64,000 bases of DNA from Annulohypoxylon bovei var. microspora (Eukaryota; Ascomycota; Sordariomycetes; Xylariales; Hypoxylaceae): assembly GCA_022836615.1 (NCBI GenBank), contig MU405328.1:62001-126000 (forward strand), read 5' to 3'. A program made the position numbers and the translations under genes. The notes beneath the pieces are model-generated. The model did not search any database, was not told the origin of the DNA, and worked only from the letters and a program-made list of their open reading frames with translations. Positions 52,112 through 62,092 of the stretch are shown here, one piece after another; position 1 is the first letter of the stretch; every line of letters begins with the position of its first letter.

Positions 52112-53419
52112 TCATGACTCATCCATCCGATCTTCTCCCGCCACCGTCGACGACGACGGCCCCGCGACAGCAGCAGCACCGGGATTCCGCCCTCCCCCGG
52201 GCCCGCCGCCCAGGAGCGTGACGACGGCCTCGAGGCCGCCGACCTCGTCCCTAGCGAGGCCGCGGCCCTCGCCCTGCCACTCGCCGTCCCGCACCTCCCC
52301 GTGCCTGCCCAGCTCCAGGCCCTCCACGTTCTCCAGGTACCGCCGCGTCGCGCCCTCCACGTACTCCAGCCGCTCGCGCCGCCACGTCTTGCCCCTCTTA
52401 TCGTCGGTGTCGACGTCCATGGCCTCGGGGTTGGAGGCCGCCGCGTTCGAGGACGCGGGGGGGCGCAGGTCGGGCGCCAGGTTGCGCAGGGACGTCGAGA
52501 GCGCGCGGAGCGCCTGCATCTGCGACAGCGTGAAGGCGGTCGTGGTGCTGAGCGGCGCCTCCGAGCCGCCGTCCGTGAGGGACCCCTTGTCGTGCAGGAA
52601 GGCGAACGGGCTCTTGGGCCGCGCCGGCTGCGAGGGCGAGGACGACGACGAGGCCTTCTCGGTCTTGATCGGCGAGGCGGAGGCCCCGACCAGCGACTGC
52701 AGGGCGCTGAGCATGGCGTCGTTGCGCGCGCGCTCGGCGGTTAGGAGGGCGTTGAGGCGCATGCTCTCGCGCAGCTTGCGCCGCAGGTGGTTGATCGTGT
52801 CGAGGGTGGGGATGTCTGGTTTCTTGGTCAGCGGGTCGTTCTTGTTCTCCTTTCCTCCCAAAATAGAATCCAGATAGTGTAATTTGGGCATGTCATAAGC
52901 GTAGCGTACTTGATTGGGAGCCGTTTGATGCAACGGCGGACAAGTCCAGTCTTTCGTAGTGGGAGAGCCGCATCCAGTGGCGCACGTCGGGCGGGCGCAC
53001 GCACAGGATGTTGCGGAGCACGTAAATCTCGAACTTGTCGAAGTTGCGGTCGATGCTGGCGCACAGCAGGGTCTCGAGCTGGTGCGTGCCGGACTCGATC
53101 TCGTCCTTGGCCGCCTCGGCCGGGTCTACCTGCTTCTGCGCATCGCCTACGCCACCGCCGCCCCGGGAGGCCTTGGGCGGCTTGAAGCCGAGGGTGGCCG
53201 GGGGCGCGTTGAGCAGCCCTTGCTCGACGCTGTTGAGGGCGCGCTCAGCGAGGATATTTATGCTGTTGATTATGTCGTCGATCAGACTCTGTGGTATCCC
53301 AGGTAAACGTTAGTACGGGTCGGCTTCGGATTCTTGGCATGCGCTGGGAGAATACTGACGACTGGCGGATATCCGAAATGCTCTGTCAAAAGCTCGGTAT
53401 CTGAAGTGGCGGAGGTCAT
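52112..53419 (-). CDS. MIS12: Kinetochore MIND-complex subunit Mis12/Mtw1
   Basis: Structural subunit of the MIND (Mis12) complex, which links inner-kinetochore chromatin to the Ndc80 microtubule-binding complex. Three exons: 53419-53360, 53288-52910 and 52815-52112, total 380 residues. Intron 1 is 71 nt (GTCAGT...CCACAG, branch CTAAC). Intron 2 is 94 nt (GTACGC...ACCAG) with a CTGAC branch site about 10 nt before the acceptor; this is my best model because it restores frame. The N-terminus ELLTEHFGYPP leads into SLIDDIINSINILAERA, typical of fungal Mis12. A charged helical segment follows (DKFEIYVLRNIL, then HLRRKLRESMRLNALLTAE). The C-terminus is low-complexity Gly/Ser. GC-rich coding sequence. 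It is divergent from the proline-rich gene upstream. The exon 2/3 junction is the least certain point. Confidence 0.85.
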
Positions 53420-53885
53420 GATGGGCGCATTGTTAATCTCGTCGTGCCGTCCGCCGCCGTCGTTCGCAGAGTTGCTCAGGACTTAATTCGGTGATTAATG
53501 ACGATGAGACGCGACGCGATTTGATGTATCGATAAGTCAATATTTGGGTTTGGTGGTGGGGTGAAAAAATGCAGTCTCAGCCTCAATTGGATTAGGTCGC
53601 ATCCACCATGCACAGCGGACGGAAGGTCCCGGTCACGGGCTAAGATTAGATGAGGCGTTCAGCTGTGGCTCATCTGCTCACTCCCTTACTCGCCCCCTTT
53701 TAACGTTTGTCGTGTCGGCATACGTCATACCAACTGACTTAGACCCATATCATGTATCTACGTACACGGGGCAATTACGAATCATTTAACAAAATGTCGA
53801 ACTATCGAAGTTACAACATCGGTCTACTCGTTAATGTATACATTTTCTCACCGTCTATCTTCATAGGCAATTGGGAATCGCCAGG
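53420..53885. promoter_or_regulatory. Shared divergent promoter, MIS12 (-) / proline-rich protein (+)
   Basis: 466 bp between divergent start codons. It must contain both promoters and leaders. No recognisable binding sites. Confidence 0.5.
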
Positions 53886-55096
53886 ATGACAGACTGGAAA
53901 GGTATCGTGAAGAATGGCTGGCACCCTGAGAAGGAAGGGACATCTTTGAAAGATCAAATGGTAAAAGAACTTCGTCTATCAATTCGAATATACCATTCGG
54001 CATGTATTAACACAATTAACAGAAGGGTCTTATCGGAAGAGGAGAAAACTCATCCTCTCCTACTTCTAGCAGTCACTCTGCCATGCCTATATCCTCACTA
54101 CGTGATCCCTCATCCTTCGGTCCTCCCCCGAAGCACGTCGGATCCGGAGCTCAGAATCCAGCATCAGCTACACCGCCGCAACATCAGTCACACGTCAGGC
54201 AAATGTCTGGCGTTCAACAATCCGAAGAGTCTCCTATTGAAGCAAAGCCGTACCAAATGAACACCACGGGATTATCAACATCACATCTCCCACCGCCACC
54301 CGGACGAATAGGTAGCCCAGAACGACGAGATTTTGCCCTCCCTCCACCCATTTCAGCCAAACCAAAAGGGCCGCCCTCACTACCTCCTCGTCTCCCGCCA
54401 CGAAGCGGAAACACGTCTCCGGTCCAGAGGCAGAGCCCAGTTTCCACCGGGAATAGCCAATCCCCCGGCTACCTAAACCAAGGAGCCATCAGCCGACTAA
54501 GTGCAGCAGGAATCTCAGTGCCAGGGCTAGGAATCGGAAAAGCTCCCCCGCCGCCTCCCAACCGATCACCCAATACTTCCCCATCCGGGGGGTCGTCGCC
54601 GACAAAAACATCCAGCGGGCGGATGAGCGAGCTGCAGAACCGCTTCTCGCGCTTCGGAAGCAGCTCTCCTAAACAAGAACCTACATCAGCTCCGGCCCCA
54701 ACCGTGCCATCATCGAAGGGCACCACGTGGACAGAGAAGAGGTCGGCGATGAAGACGGCAGCCAGTTTCCGGAAAGACCCCGCGTCGGTGTCGTTTGCAG
54801 ACATGAAAGCCGCCGCCGGCACAGCACATAACTTCCAGCAAAGACACGGGGATCAAGTGGCATCGGGTATGAAGACGGCAAATGGGTTAGGGCAACGATT
54901 TGGTATTTTCGAGAAGAACAGTGGGCAGGGATCATCGGGATCGGGATCATCAATGGGCCAAATTTCAGTGATTGCTGGAAAGAAGCCGCCCCCTCGGCCA
55001 CCGACGAAGAAGCCTCAATATTCCACCGCAGATATCGAGACGAGTGCCCCGGCTCCGCCACCTATACCGATAGGAACGAGACCAAGATTCAACTGA
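53886..55096 (+). CDS. Proline-rich cortical/SH3-ligand-like protein (possibly Aim3-like)
   Basis: Two exons, 53886-53960 and 54023-55096, with a 62-nt intron (GTAAAA...TTAACAG, branch-like ATTAACAC); 382 residues. This splice is the one that keeps the downstream frame open and creates the junction ...SLKDQM|KGLIGRGE. The N-terminal MTDWKGIVKNGWHPEKEG is a short motif seen at the start of a fungal family of proline-rich proteins. Many PPxP/PxxP stretches follow (LPPPPGR, LPPRLPPRSG, APPPPPNRSP), then a conserved Ala/Lys segment (TWTEKRSAMKTAASF, HNFQQRHGDQVASGM, about 230-290) and a Pro-rich C-terminus (KKPPPRPPTKKP). The proline motifs suggest binding of SH3-domain actin-patch proteins, as proposed for yeast Aim3. 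That assignment is from general resemblance and is tentative. Confidence 0.65.
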
Positions 55097-55427
55097 GACA
55101 AATGATGAATATCATTGAATGAGGGCATGCATTATTACTGGCGCTGGGAGTACGAGAAAAGCAGATAGATAGTCACATATTATGGTCACTTGATGGAGTT
55201 GCTCTGAAGTTTTGCAGGCACTGGCAATAAATTGGTATTTTTTTTTTCATGGACTTAGGCTTCGGCTGCACAATGTACCGGGTAGTATTCGTAAAAAACG
55301 AACCTATGTGAATAGGCCTAAATTTCGCGTTCCGGGGGGATAGAGAGAAAAAAGAGGGCGTCAAATCGTTTGGTGCAAGTCGTGTATAGCATTCATTAAA
55401 GGTTTTTCTGTCCTAATTATTAGGCCT
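55097..55427. other. Convergent intergenic spacer
   Basis: 331 bp between the stops of the proline-rich gene (+) and the TCTP gene (-). It contains a T run at 55239-55248. No gene seen. Confidence 0.6.
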
Positions 55428-56216
55428 TTAAACCTTCATCTCATCCAGACCGTGCTTCCAGATGACGACGTAGGGGGTAACACCATCATCGCGGTAGTTG
55501 AGGAGGACAACCCTGTGGTTTACATATTAATATACGATTTATTACACGGGATAAGGGAAGTACTCACATTCCGTCAACATCCATACTCTCGCCGGTGTAA
55601 AACTCGTAGTCCTTGAAGTTGCTGACGATCTTCTTCGCAAAGCCCTGGGCCTTGGTCTGGAAGTCCTTGATATCTTCGTCGGAACGGCCACTGTCCTTCA
55701 AGTGCTTGGCAAGTCTCTTCATGTAACCTATACGCGCGATGCTTAGTCCATATTCATCCACTGTTGCTCTAGGATTTTAACAACACATAGGTATCTTACT
55801 CTTGAGATAAGACAAGTACGAGGCCTTGTCGAACTGGGTGGGTTGGAGGCGGAAGGAGTGAATGATGTTGTTGACCTTCTGGGCAGAGTCTTCGGTGCCC
55901 TCATCAGCTTCCTCGGCAGAGGCGTTGGCACCAGTGTCTACACAAATCTGTCAGCATTCGAGTTTTCTCGTAGGTAGAATATAGCCCCGAAAGCCCAAAG
56001 AGCATAAACGTACCAACATGGACGGCGCCGATTTCAATCATAGCACAGTCAGCTTCATAGGCAATCCCGTCGATCTCCTTCAGCGGGAAGGAGTCGGACA
56101 GGAGCTCGTCCTTCGACTCAGTAAGAGCGTCCTATAAAAGAGGGGTTCTTAGTATAACATTCACGATATGTATCTCGACGCATTATTGGTGAATAACATA
56201 CTCTGAAGATAATCAT
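55428..56216 (-). CDS. TMA19: Translationally controlled tumour protein homologue (TCTP/Tma19)
   Basis: Small conserved cytosolic protein associated with ribosomes and stress responses. Five exons on the minus strand: 56216-56202, 56131-56014, 55937-55800, 55727-55568 and 55512-55428. The four introns are 70, 76, 72 and 55 nt, all GT-AG, and give 171 residues, the usual family length. The first coding exon is only 15 nt (MIIFR). The middle contains DTGANASAEEADEG and VNNIIHSFRLQPTQFDK. The end is the conserved NFKDYEFYTGESMDVDGM followed by VVLLNYRDDGVTPYVVIWKHG. The leader upstream (about 56217-56340) is C/T-rich on the coding strand, as expected for a strongly expressed translation-related gene. 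Splicing is needed for most of the protein, so single-frame scans see only fragments. Confidence 0.95.
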
Positions 56217-57593
56217 GTTGGCGGTGGTGACAGAGAGTTACGATGAACGATAGACGAGGAGAAGAAGAAGTGGTTGTCGAAGGTTGACGATAGAAAATTA
56301 TCAAGTAGATGGAAAAAAAGAAAGACGGCTTTTGCGACGGATAATGAGGGGCAGATTTTCCACTGGCGGGAGAGACCCTCAAAATTTTGGGCAGGAAAGT
56401 GGGAGACTTCGAATGGAGGGGCGGCCGAGCTAAACCTAGTTTGGCGCCTCGATTAGATCTAGATTTTTTTGCTCCGTATTTTTTCCATGAGGAAAATCAT
56501 TAGGTGGACCGTGCATATAGTGTTGGACCTCGACATTATGTAAGACTGTATCCACCTAGCATTGAGGTTAACTATTGCATATTTTGTACATCCTATTTTG
56601 AATCTGGGATATTTTAACACGACTCGATTCCTGTATTTCCATACGGTTGGTTCTTATATCCGTAATCACATACATATTTTCCTAAAGATCTTAGAGAGGC
56701 ACAGCTTTGATTACCTAAATTAATTTCAGTTGCTTAGGCTATTGCGCAGGCAGACAGGTTTTGGATTCGTTTTAATGTTGATATCGGATTTATGAGGCTT
56801 TGTACTACTTGAAGAAATTGTGTATTATGCAGATCCATCAGAGCTAAATCCAGCCTTAAAGATGTATCAGTACAACAAAACATTTTGCCACTTCCCTAAC
56901 ACCTAAAGGCTAACATCTAGACGGGAATATGTATACTTGACATGGTTTGTAAGCTATTCGGGATTCGGGAGCTTACCTAGTACATAACCTTGGTCCTTAG
57001 TAGATCAAATCCAATTGTAAATTCTCAGTATAATGAGCCTCCTTTGAATCCATCAACTTATTCGTTTTTAATCGCTCAAAAGGTTTAAAGACTTGAATCG
57101 GAGGCCTCGGTCGTCGTCCATACGACAAGTACAAATTACCACTTGGGCAATTGCACATTCTACGTACGAGGTCCGAAGATTCGGCGAAGAAACAGGTGAT
57201 CTCGGACATTGACGGATAACGGGTAGCCGAGATTGATAAAATTGATAAATTGATTAAAGGGGGTCCCACTTTTAGTCCTTAAAATCCACTGACAATGAGA
57301 TGATGACGGACCACTTAGCTGCCACTAAGTACAGGTGAGAACCCAATTAGCATTTGCGCCTCGGACGCGCCAAAACTTTATCCTCTCTCTCAAATACATA
57401 CATAATTCAACTCCCTACAACCTTAAACCTTCGAGAGCTTATCTAGCTACTTTACACTCCTTTCTTTTTCATCGCGACGATCCTTCACTCTCCCCCGCCG
57501 CCCTTACTCAACCCAGTACCACCCTATTCTTTTTAACTTCTTTTTCTAATAATACACCAAATCTAATAATTCTCGCGCCTGGCAAACCCCGTC
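56217..57593. promoter_or_regulatory. Divergent promoter region, TCTP (-) / SUR2 (+)
   Basis: 1,377 bp between divergent start codons. The TCTP side is pyrimidine-rich on its coding strand. The SUR2 side (57361-57593) is C/T-rich and contains no ATG before the start codon, consistent with its leader. The frame at 56997-57269 on the minus strand has no recognisable features and is not called. Confidence 0.5.
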
Positions 57594-58767
57594 ATGGCTA
57601 CGAATATGACGTCCACCACGGACCTTCCGCCGCTCCCGGCGTATAACGTCGTTGTAGCACCAGACCTAATCTCCTGGCTACCTGACTTCTATCTATCTAT
57701 CATCGCGCCGACACTCGCGTACTGGGTCATCTCCATCTTCTTTCACATCATCGACACCTACGACGTCTTCCCACAATACCGCTTGCATACGCCCGCCGAG
57801 ATTGCTCAGCGCAATAAGGCCTCGCGATACGAGGTCCTACGCGATGTGCTCTTCCAACAGGTCATCCAGGCTGGCATGTCCTTTGTTCTAGGCATGACGG
57901 ATCCGCCGCAATTCACGGGAATGGAAGAATATGATCTTGCTGTTTGGGCCACGAGGGTCCGTGTGGCGCAAAGAGCTCTTCCTGGCCTGTTAGGCGTGCT
58001 CGGAATCAACGCCGCCTCCGTGTCTAAGAACATGGCTGTCTCGCACCCTCTCCTAGCCGGCGTCCTTGCTGGTGGACACTATCCTTTCCTTACCGAACTT
58101 GCCGGCTCCGATGGAATTGCGGTACCTACTTTTGCTACTTGGGAGCTCCTAGTAGCCAAGGTTATCTACTGGGGCATCATTCCAGCCTTGCAGTTATTGC
58201 TTGCCGTCACCGTCCTCGATACTTGGCAGTACTTCCTTCACCGCATAATGCACCAGAATAAGTGGCTCTACAGTTCGTGACCCTGATCTCCTTTAATCCT
58301 GGTAGTAGAAAATAGCGACTAATAAACTTACAGCCACGTTCCACTCGAGGCATCACCGACTTTATGTTCCGTACGCTTACGGAGCTCTGTATAACCATCC
58401 GTTCGAGGGTTTCCTTCTCGACACGGCTGGCGCTGGGCTAGCGTACAAGGTTGCGTTTATGACGCCCAGACAAGGAATCTTTTTCTGGGTTATGTCTTCG
58501 ATCAAGACAGTCGATGATCATTGTGGATACGCCTTGCCTTGGGACCCTCTTCAGCACATGACCTCGAACAATGCCACCTACCACGATATCCATCACCAGA
58601 GCTGGGGTATCAAGACAAATTTCTCCCAGCCCTTCTTCACTTTCTGGGACCAGCTATTGGGAACCATGTGGCACGGCGATACTTCGCTAAAGTACGAACG
58701 ATCCAGGACTAGGGCCCAGGAGTTCTTGGAAGCTGAGGCCAAGAAGACATCCGAGAAAGCTCAATAG
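57594..58767 (+). CDS. SUR2: Sphinganine C4-hydroxylase (Sur2), fatty-acid hydroxylase superfamily
   Basis: ER-membrane di-iron hydroxylase that converts sphinganine to phytosphingosine in sphingolipid synthesis. Two exons: 57594-58272 and 58334-58767, with a 61-nt intron (GTTCGT...TTACAG) lying inside the catalytic region; 370 residues. The three histidine boxes are HRIMH (216-220, the end of exon 1), HSRHH (230-234, the start of exon 2) and HDIHH (310-314). VDDHCGYALPWDPLQH and WGIKTNFSQPFFTFWD are typical Sur2 sequence. Hydrophobic segments occur near 25-50 and 190-215 (LLVAKVIYWGIIPALQLLL), plus the loop after the second box. The C-terminus is charged (EAEAKKTSEKAQ). All diagnostic residues are present, so it should be functional. 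Confidence 0.95.
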
Positions 58768-59678
58768 ACAACTCGTCACCTGTTTTGCACCGATTTTGGT
58801 GTGTACATTCGCTGTATCATCCTAGGGACGTTGGGGTTATTGTTCTTATTCTCCAAGGCGCGACGGGGTATTCTGGATTGAAGGTTGAAGTGATATGAGA
58901 CCTATACACTCGGGGAGCATGGGATGGGCGTTTCTTTTGAGTCTACCACTCTGACTCGGCAAGGCTACTAAGGGTATCGGGCTAAGTTTCTGATCTCACG
59001 CCTTGCAAAAACCTGCATGCCTTTGCGTGTTTGAATGTAGCACCAGGCCCTACATATTACTCGACACGATTGATGCGGTAAACGAAGAGCCGGTTCAAGT
59101 GAAGTGGAGGAACGATATGGCGTTAATGTTGGATGTCGCGAAACTCTGGATGCATGGCACTTGACTCCAGACGGTCATTGCCATAGCTCCTCGTAATTAA
59201 TAATACCACTCAACCTCATTCGCTTTTACATTACGCCCCCTACATTATCTCGGAATATATGTGAAAATTTTGAATTGGATTCGAAAAGATGAAATCCTCC
59301 TCGAGGTTCTCGTGGCTACTTGCATTCAGACCAACATATCCGGCATATTAGTAGTGACAAACATCTCAGCTACCTACCCCTTCATATGGTACAATTAAGA
59401 TTTTTAAATCAATTCGAATCCTATCCAAATATAACACCAAGAAAATTACCTATCCCTTGCTTCGCGCTCAAGGGAGGATGACGACCTACCTAAATTGTGA
59501 AGCGCTTACCTGCATGTTCCTTAATATCCCCGCATCAGATGTGGCGCGGAGCTGAAATAAAAGACGCAAATCAGCAACAAATACTTTCGTAAACAGGGCT
59601 TCTTCAGCTCATCCTCTCTCATTTCGTCTCATTCCGTTTTATTAGTGTAAGCGTAAGACTCGCCAATTGACTGAAACG
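58768..59678. other. Intergenic region with no gene recognised
   Basis: 911 bp between the SUR2 stop and the start of the next gene, on the same strand. It holds the SUR2 3' region and the promoter of the small membrane protein gene. Nothing else recognised. Confidence 0.6.
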
Positions 59679-60278
59679 ATGGCGAAGAGCGCCCTACCCG
59701 TAATCCCGCGGGTCGTCTTCGGCGTCGTCGAGCCTGCTATGCTGTACGTACCTACTCACCAGTTCTGAATTGTCTTGCTCGTTCCTGTAGGTTATTAGGT
59801 ATTGTACCTATATAGTTTACTAGAGGGCTTAAACTACCTAGCTACCAGTAGCTAACTGCACCCGCAGCGTATACGCCTACAAAGCATGCCACGACAACCC
59901 CGCCGCCTTCTACGCCGCGCAAGCCCCGCCCTTCCCGCCCTTCCCGCCCTCCCCCCGCAGGCCCTAGTGCTCCTCCTCCAGCTCACCAACGTGTTCCTGC
60001 TCCTCGCCGGCCTCGCGGTCCTCTGCAGCTGGACCGCGCACGCGAGCGTCGCCCGCTGGTACCTCGTCGCCGTCGCGCTCGCCGACTACGGCCACGTCTG
60101 GGCCTGCTACCGCGGCGTCGGGGCGCGCGTCTTCTGGGACACGGCGGCCTGGAACGACATGCTCTGGGGCGCCGTGGCCGGCAGCGCTGCGCTGAATGTC
60201 CTCAGGTGGGCGACGCTGCTCGGGGCTTTCGGGCGGGTGCGGGGGCCGCGGGGGCCGCCGGCGCCGGAGGGTGCTTAG
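59679..60278 (+). CDS. Small multi-pass membrane protein (DUF7704-like), apparently frameshifted
   Basis: Exon 1 (59679-59743) encodes MAKSALPVIPRVVFGVVEPAM. A 124-nt intron (GTACGT...CCGCAG) joins it to exon 2 at 59868 (LVYAYKACHDNPAAFYAAQ). Those features match fungal small membrane proteins of the DUF7704 type. About 90 bases into exon 2 the frame runs into a TAG at 59964, while the rest of the protein continues in another frame from about 59957 to 60278 (PQALVLLLQLTNVFLLLAG, then YLVAVALADYGHVWACY, then the WNDMLWG segment): three more hydrophobic helices. One additional C in the six-C run at 59951-59956 would reconcile the frames. The run follows a tandem TTCCCGCCC tract, so a slippage mutation or a read error is likely. 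Function of the family is unknown to me. Very GC-rich. Confidence 0.6.
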
Positions 60279-61319
60279 GTAATGGGCCGAAGGAGGAAGG
60301 GGCGATGGGGTGGGGTGAGCCGCGCGTGTTTGCGCGGGTTTTTGGGTGTCGTTCGAGGGTTGGGGGTTGTGTTGAGGTGGTGTTGTCTTCGAGTCTCCTG
60401 CTCCTGGGTGGTGCTGGGGAGACTTCGGTTCATTAGCCCCTTGACTTGGCATGTAGTTGTACACGCCGTGGATTGGTATCATATAAGTTAGTTTATTAGA
60501 GCCCATGCTAATGAAAGGCATATCTTAAGTATTAACTATCTATTTTATATCTGTTAAAATAAGTCTATATATCGCACGTGCTATTAAGAGCATGTAGCTG
60601 TGTTGTTTAGACAAACTTTCCATCGTTTATGTGAGTATATATAATTGTCTGACGAGATCTTGAGAGCCTCAATGCGAGGAACACGTTGGGTTTCATCAGG
60701 CATAATAGCAAAAAGAACAATGCTTGTGAATTTGGATTGATGTAATTACCGCCTACTTTACAAATATGAAAGTTAAGAGAAACGAATGAGCCCCTGAACA
60801 TACCTTGTGTCAAATGACGTTTGGTAAGCATTCATTAAACAAAGTGACTTTGCCTATGTATTGTGTCTAATCAGTAGTCCCCATTGTTTACGAGCTCAGA
60901 GGCAGAAGTTACATATGCAAACCAGGCTTCTTTGGACGAGATACTAAGGTTAGTGTAGCTTCGAGGTCGTCGAAAAGGGGTAGAGGTGGCGTATTCGGCC
61001 AATTTATATCGAGCTTCAAACGTTTTGGGAAACAGCAACGAACTTAGCATTTTAAATATATCATAGGATAAAAAGAAGAGTTAAAATCATTAGACCTCTG
61101 TTAATATTAATATAACTATAGCAAAAAACTATTGACGTTTAACCCAGATTCATGCCTTCGGCCTTGTTGTATACCTACTACACAGCATTGGGCCATTATT
61201 ATTCCCATCTATTAGTGTCAGGTTCAACCCTGAAAGCTTTCATATATCCCAGAGGCTTTCCCTCATAGATATGTACCTAGGTACGTATAAAGTTTGTACC
61301 CATAACGGCTAAATTGGGA
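60279..61319. other. Intergenic, no gene recognised
   Basis: Ordinary composition, mildly AT-rich. Open frames on both strands near 60206-60521 are opposite-strand or frame shadows of the preceding GC-rich gene. A 12-bp perfect palindrome GTACCTAGGTAC lies at 61273-61284. Nothing else seen. Confidence 0.5.
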
Positions 61320-61418
61320 GATATAAGAGCCACGACGCTACAATATGCAAAAAGTAGAACTCCACCAAGTCGAGATCTCGGTCGTCTTATACTACCTTAT
61401 CCAGGGCTGTACCGTAGC
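61320..61418 (-). repeat. tRNA-like/SINE-like repeat, copy A
   Basis: About 95 bp aligning to 61650-61745 at roughly two-thirds identity. Shared landmarks in order are TATAAGAGCCAC, CGCTACA, CCAAGT, CTTATACT and CTGTACCGT / CCGTACCGT. This copy lacks the B-box-like segment of copy B. It is probably an old dispersed element; no coding capacity. Confidence 0.45.
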
Positions 61419-61511
61419 CCTCTAGATAAGGCTTCTACTGAAAGGATGGGTATCCTTTCGAAGCGTACGCTGATTTAAAGCCCCCTCTCGATAGCTGCGC
61501 CACCATGATTG

Positions 61512-61570
61512 GGACTCGTAGGATAAACTGTGATTCGTAGGACTAAACTGTGATTCGTAGGACCGGACTG
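61512..61570 (+). repeat. Tandem 20-bp repeat (3 units)
   Basis: Three units of the form ATTCGTAGGACTAAACTGTG (first and last units diverged). They lie between the two copies of the tRNA-like repeat, which suggests a composite element. Confidence 0.7.
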
Positions 61571-61589
61571 GTAAATATGAAAATAGGTG

Positions 61590-61758
61590 ACCGCTCAGCC
61601 GAGGAATCGAACGTACGCCCCTGCTTAACATGCCAAACTGTAACGTCGGAGTATAAGAGCCACACCGCTACACCACATAGAATGTGGGCGTTGCCAAGTG
61701 AGAGTTTCACCGCCTTATACTGCTTTATTAAGAGCCGTACCGTGTTGATCCGTCATTA
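61590..61758 (-). repeat. tRNA-derived SINE-like sequence or decayed tRNA, copy B
   Basis: On the minus strand a good A-box match TGGTGTAGCGG (61675-61665) is followed about 50 nt later by a perfect B-box match GTTCGATTCC (61612-61603), the spacing of an internal Pol III promoter. The flanks do not pair into an acceptor stem and the T stem is imperfect, so it is not a working tRNA gene. Part of it recurs at 61320-61418. A SINE head or tRNA pseudogene is the simplest reading. Confidence 0.45.
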
Positions 61759-61835
61759 TGGGGCTTTTCTAATGGGTGGGGTATGAGGAGTTTTATGTGC
61801 GGTTAGCAATACAACGAGTCCTTATATAAGTAGTA

Positions 61836-62090
61836 TCCCACGAGAACCCACGCAAGAGTCCTTAAGGTCTAACCTCCGCTTTTAACGAACGGACCAAGTT
61901 CGTTACCAGCTTTTATCCCTTGCCATGTATTTATTCCCTGATTCAAGTGTGCTAATACAAGAGCTTTTCGATTCTTATTTAAATGAGGTGGATGCGAATT
62001 AAATCCTTGATCGTTGATTGGTCAGAATTGGGGGGCAAGTGGATGTTGAAGATGCCGATTTTAGGGACCCTTGCGTGGGTTCTCGTGGGA
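61836..62090. mobile_element. 255-bp MITE with ~29-bp terminal inverted repeats
   Basis: The sequence starting TCCCACGAGAACCCACGCAA at 61836 recurs as its reverse complement ending at 62090, with two mismatches in the first ~29 bp. TA lies immediately outside each end (61834-61835 and 62091-62092), as expected of Tc1/mariner-like insertion. The interior (Lys/Phe-rich frames with stops) codes for nothing. A full-length partner elsewhere would be needed for mobility. Confidence 0.75.
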
Positions 62091-62092
62091 TA

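Noticed and set aside
52083..52877. 264-codon plus-strand frame opposite MIS12
   Set aside because: Ser/Arg/Pro-rich antisense shadow of the GC-rich MIS12 exon 3; no domain.
52816..52933. Unspliced reading of MIS12 exon 3 starting at 52933
   Set aside because: It starts at TTG, does not join the frame of exon 2, and includes a good CTGAC branch site and CAG acceptor, so it is treated as intron 2.
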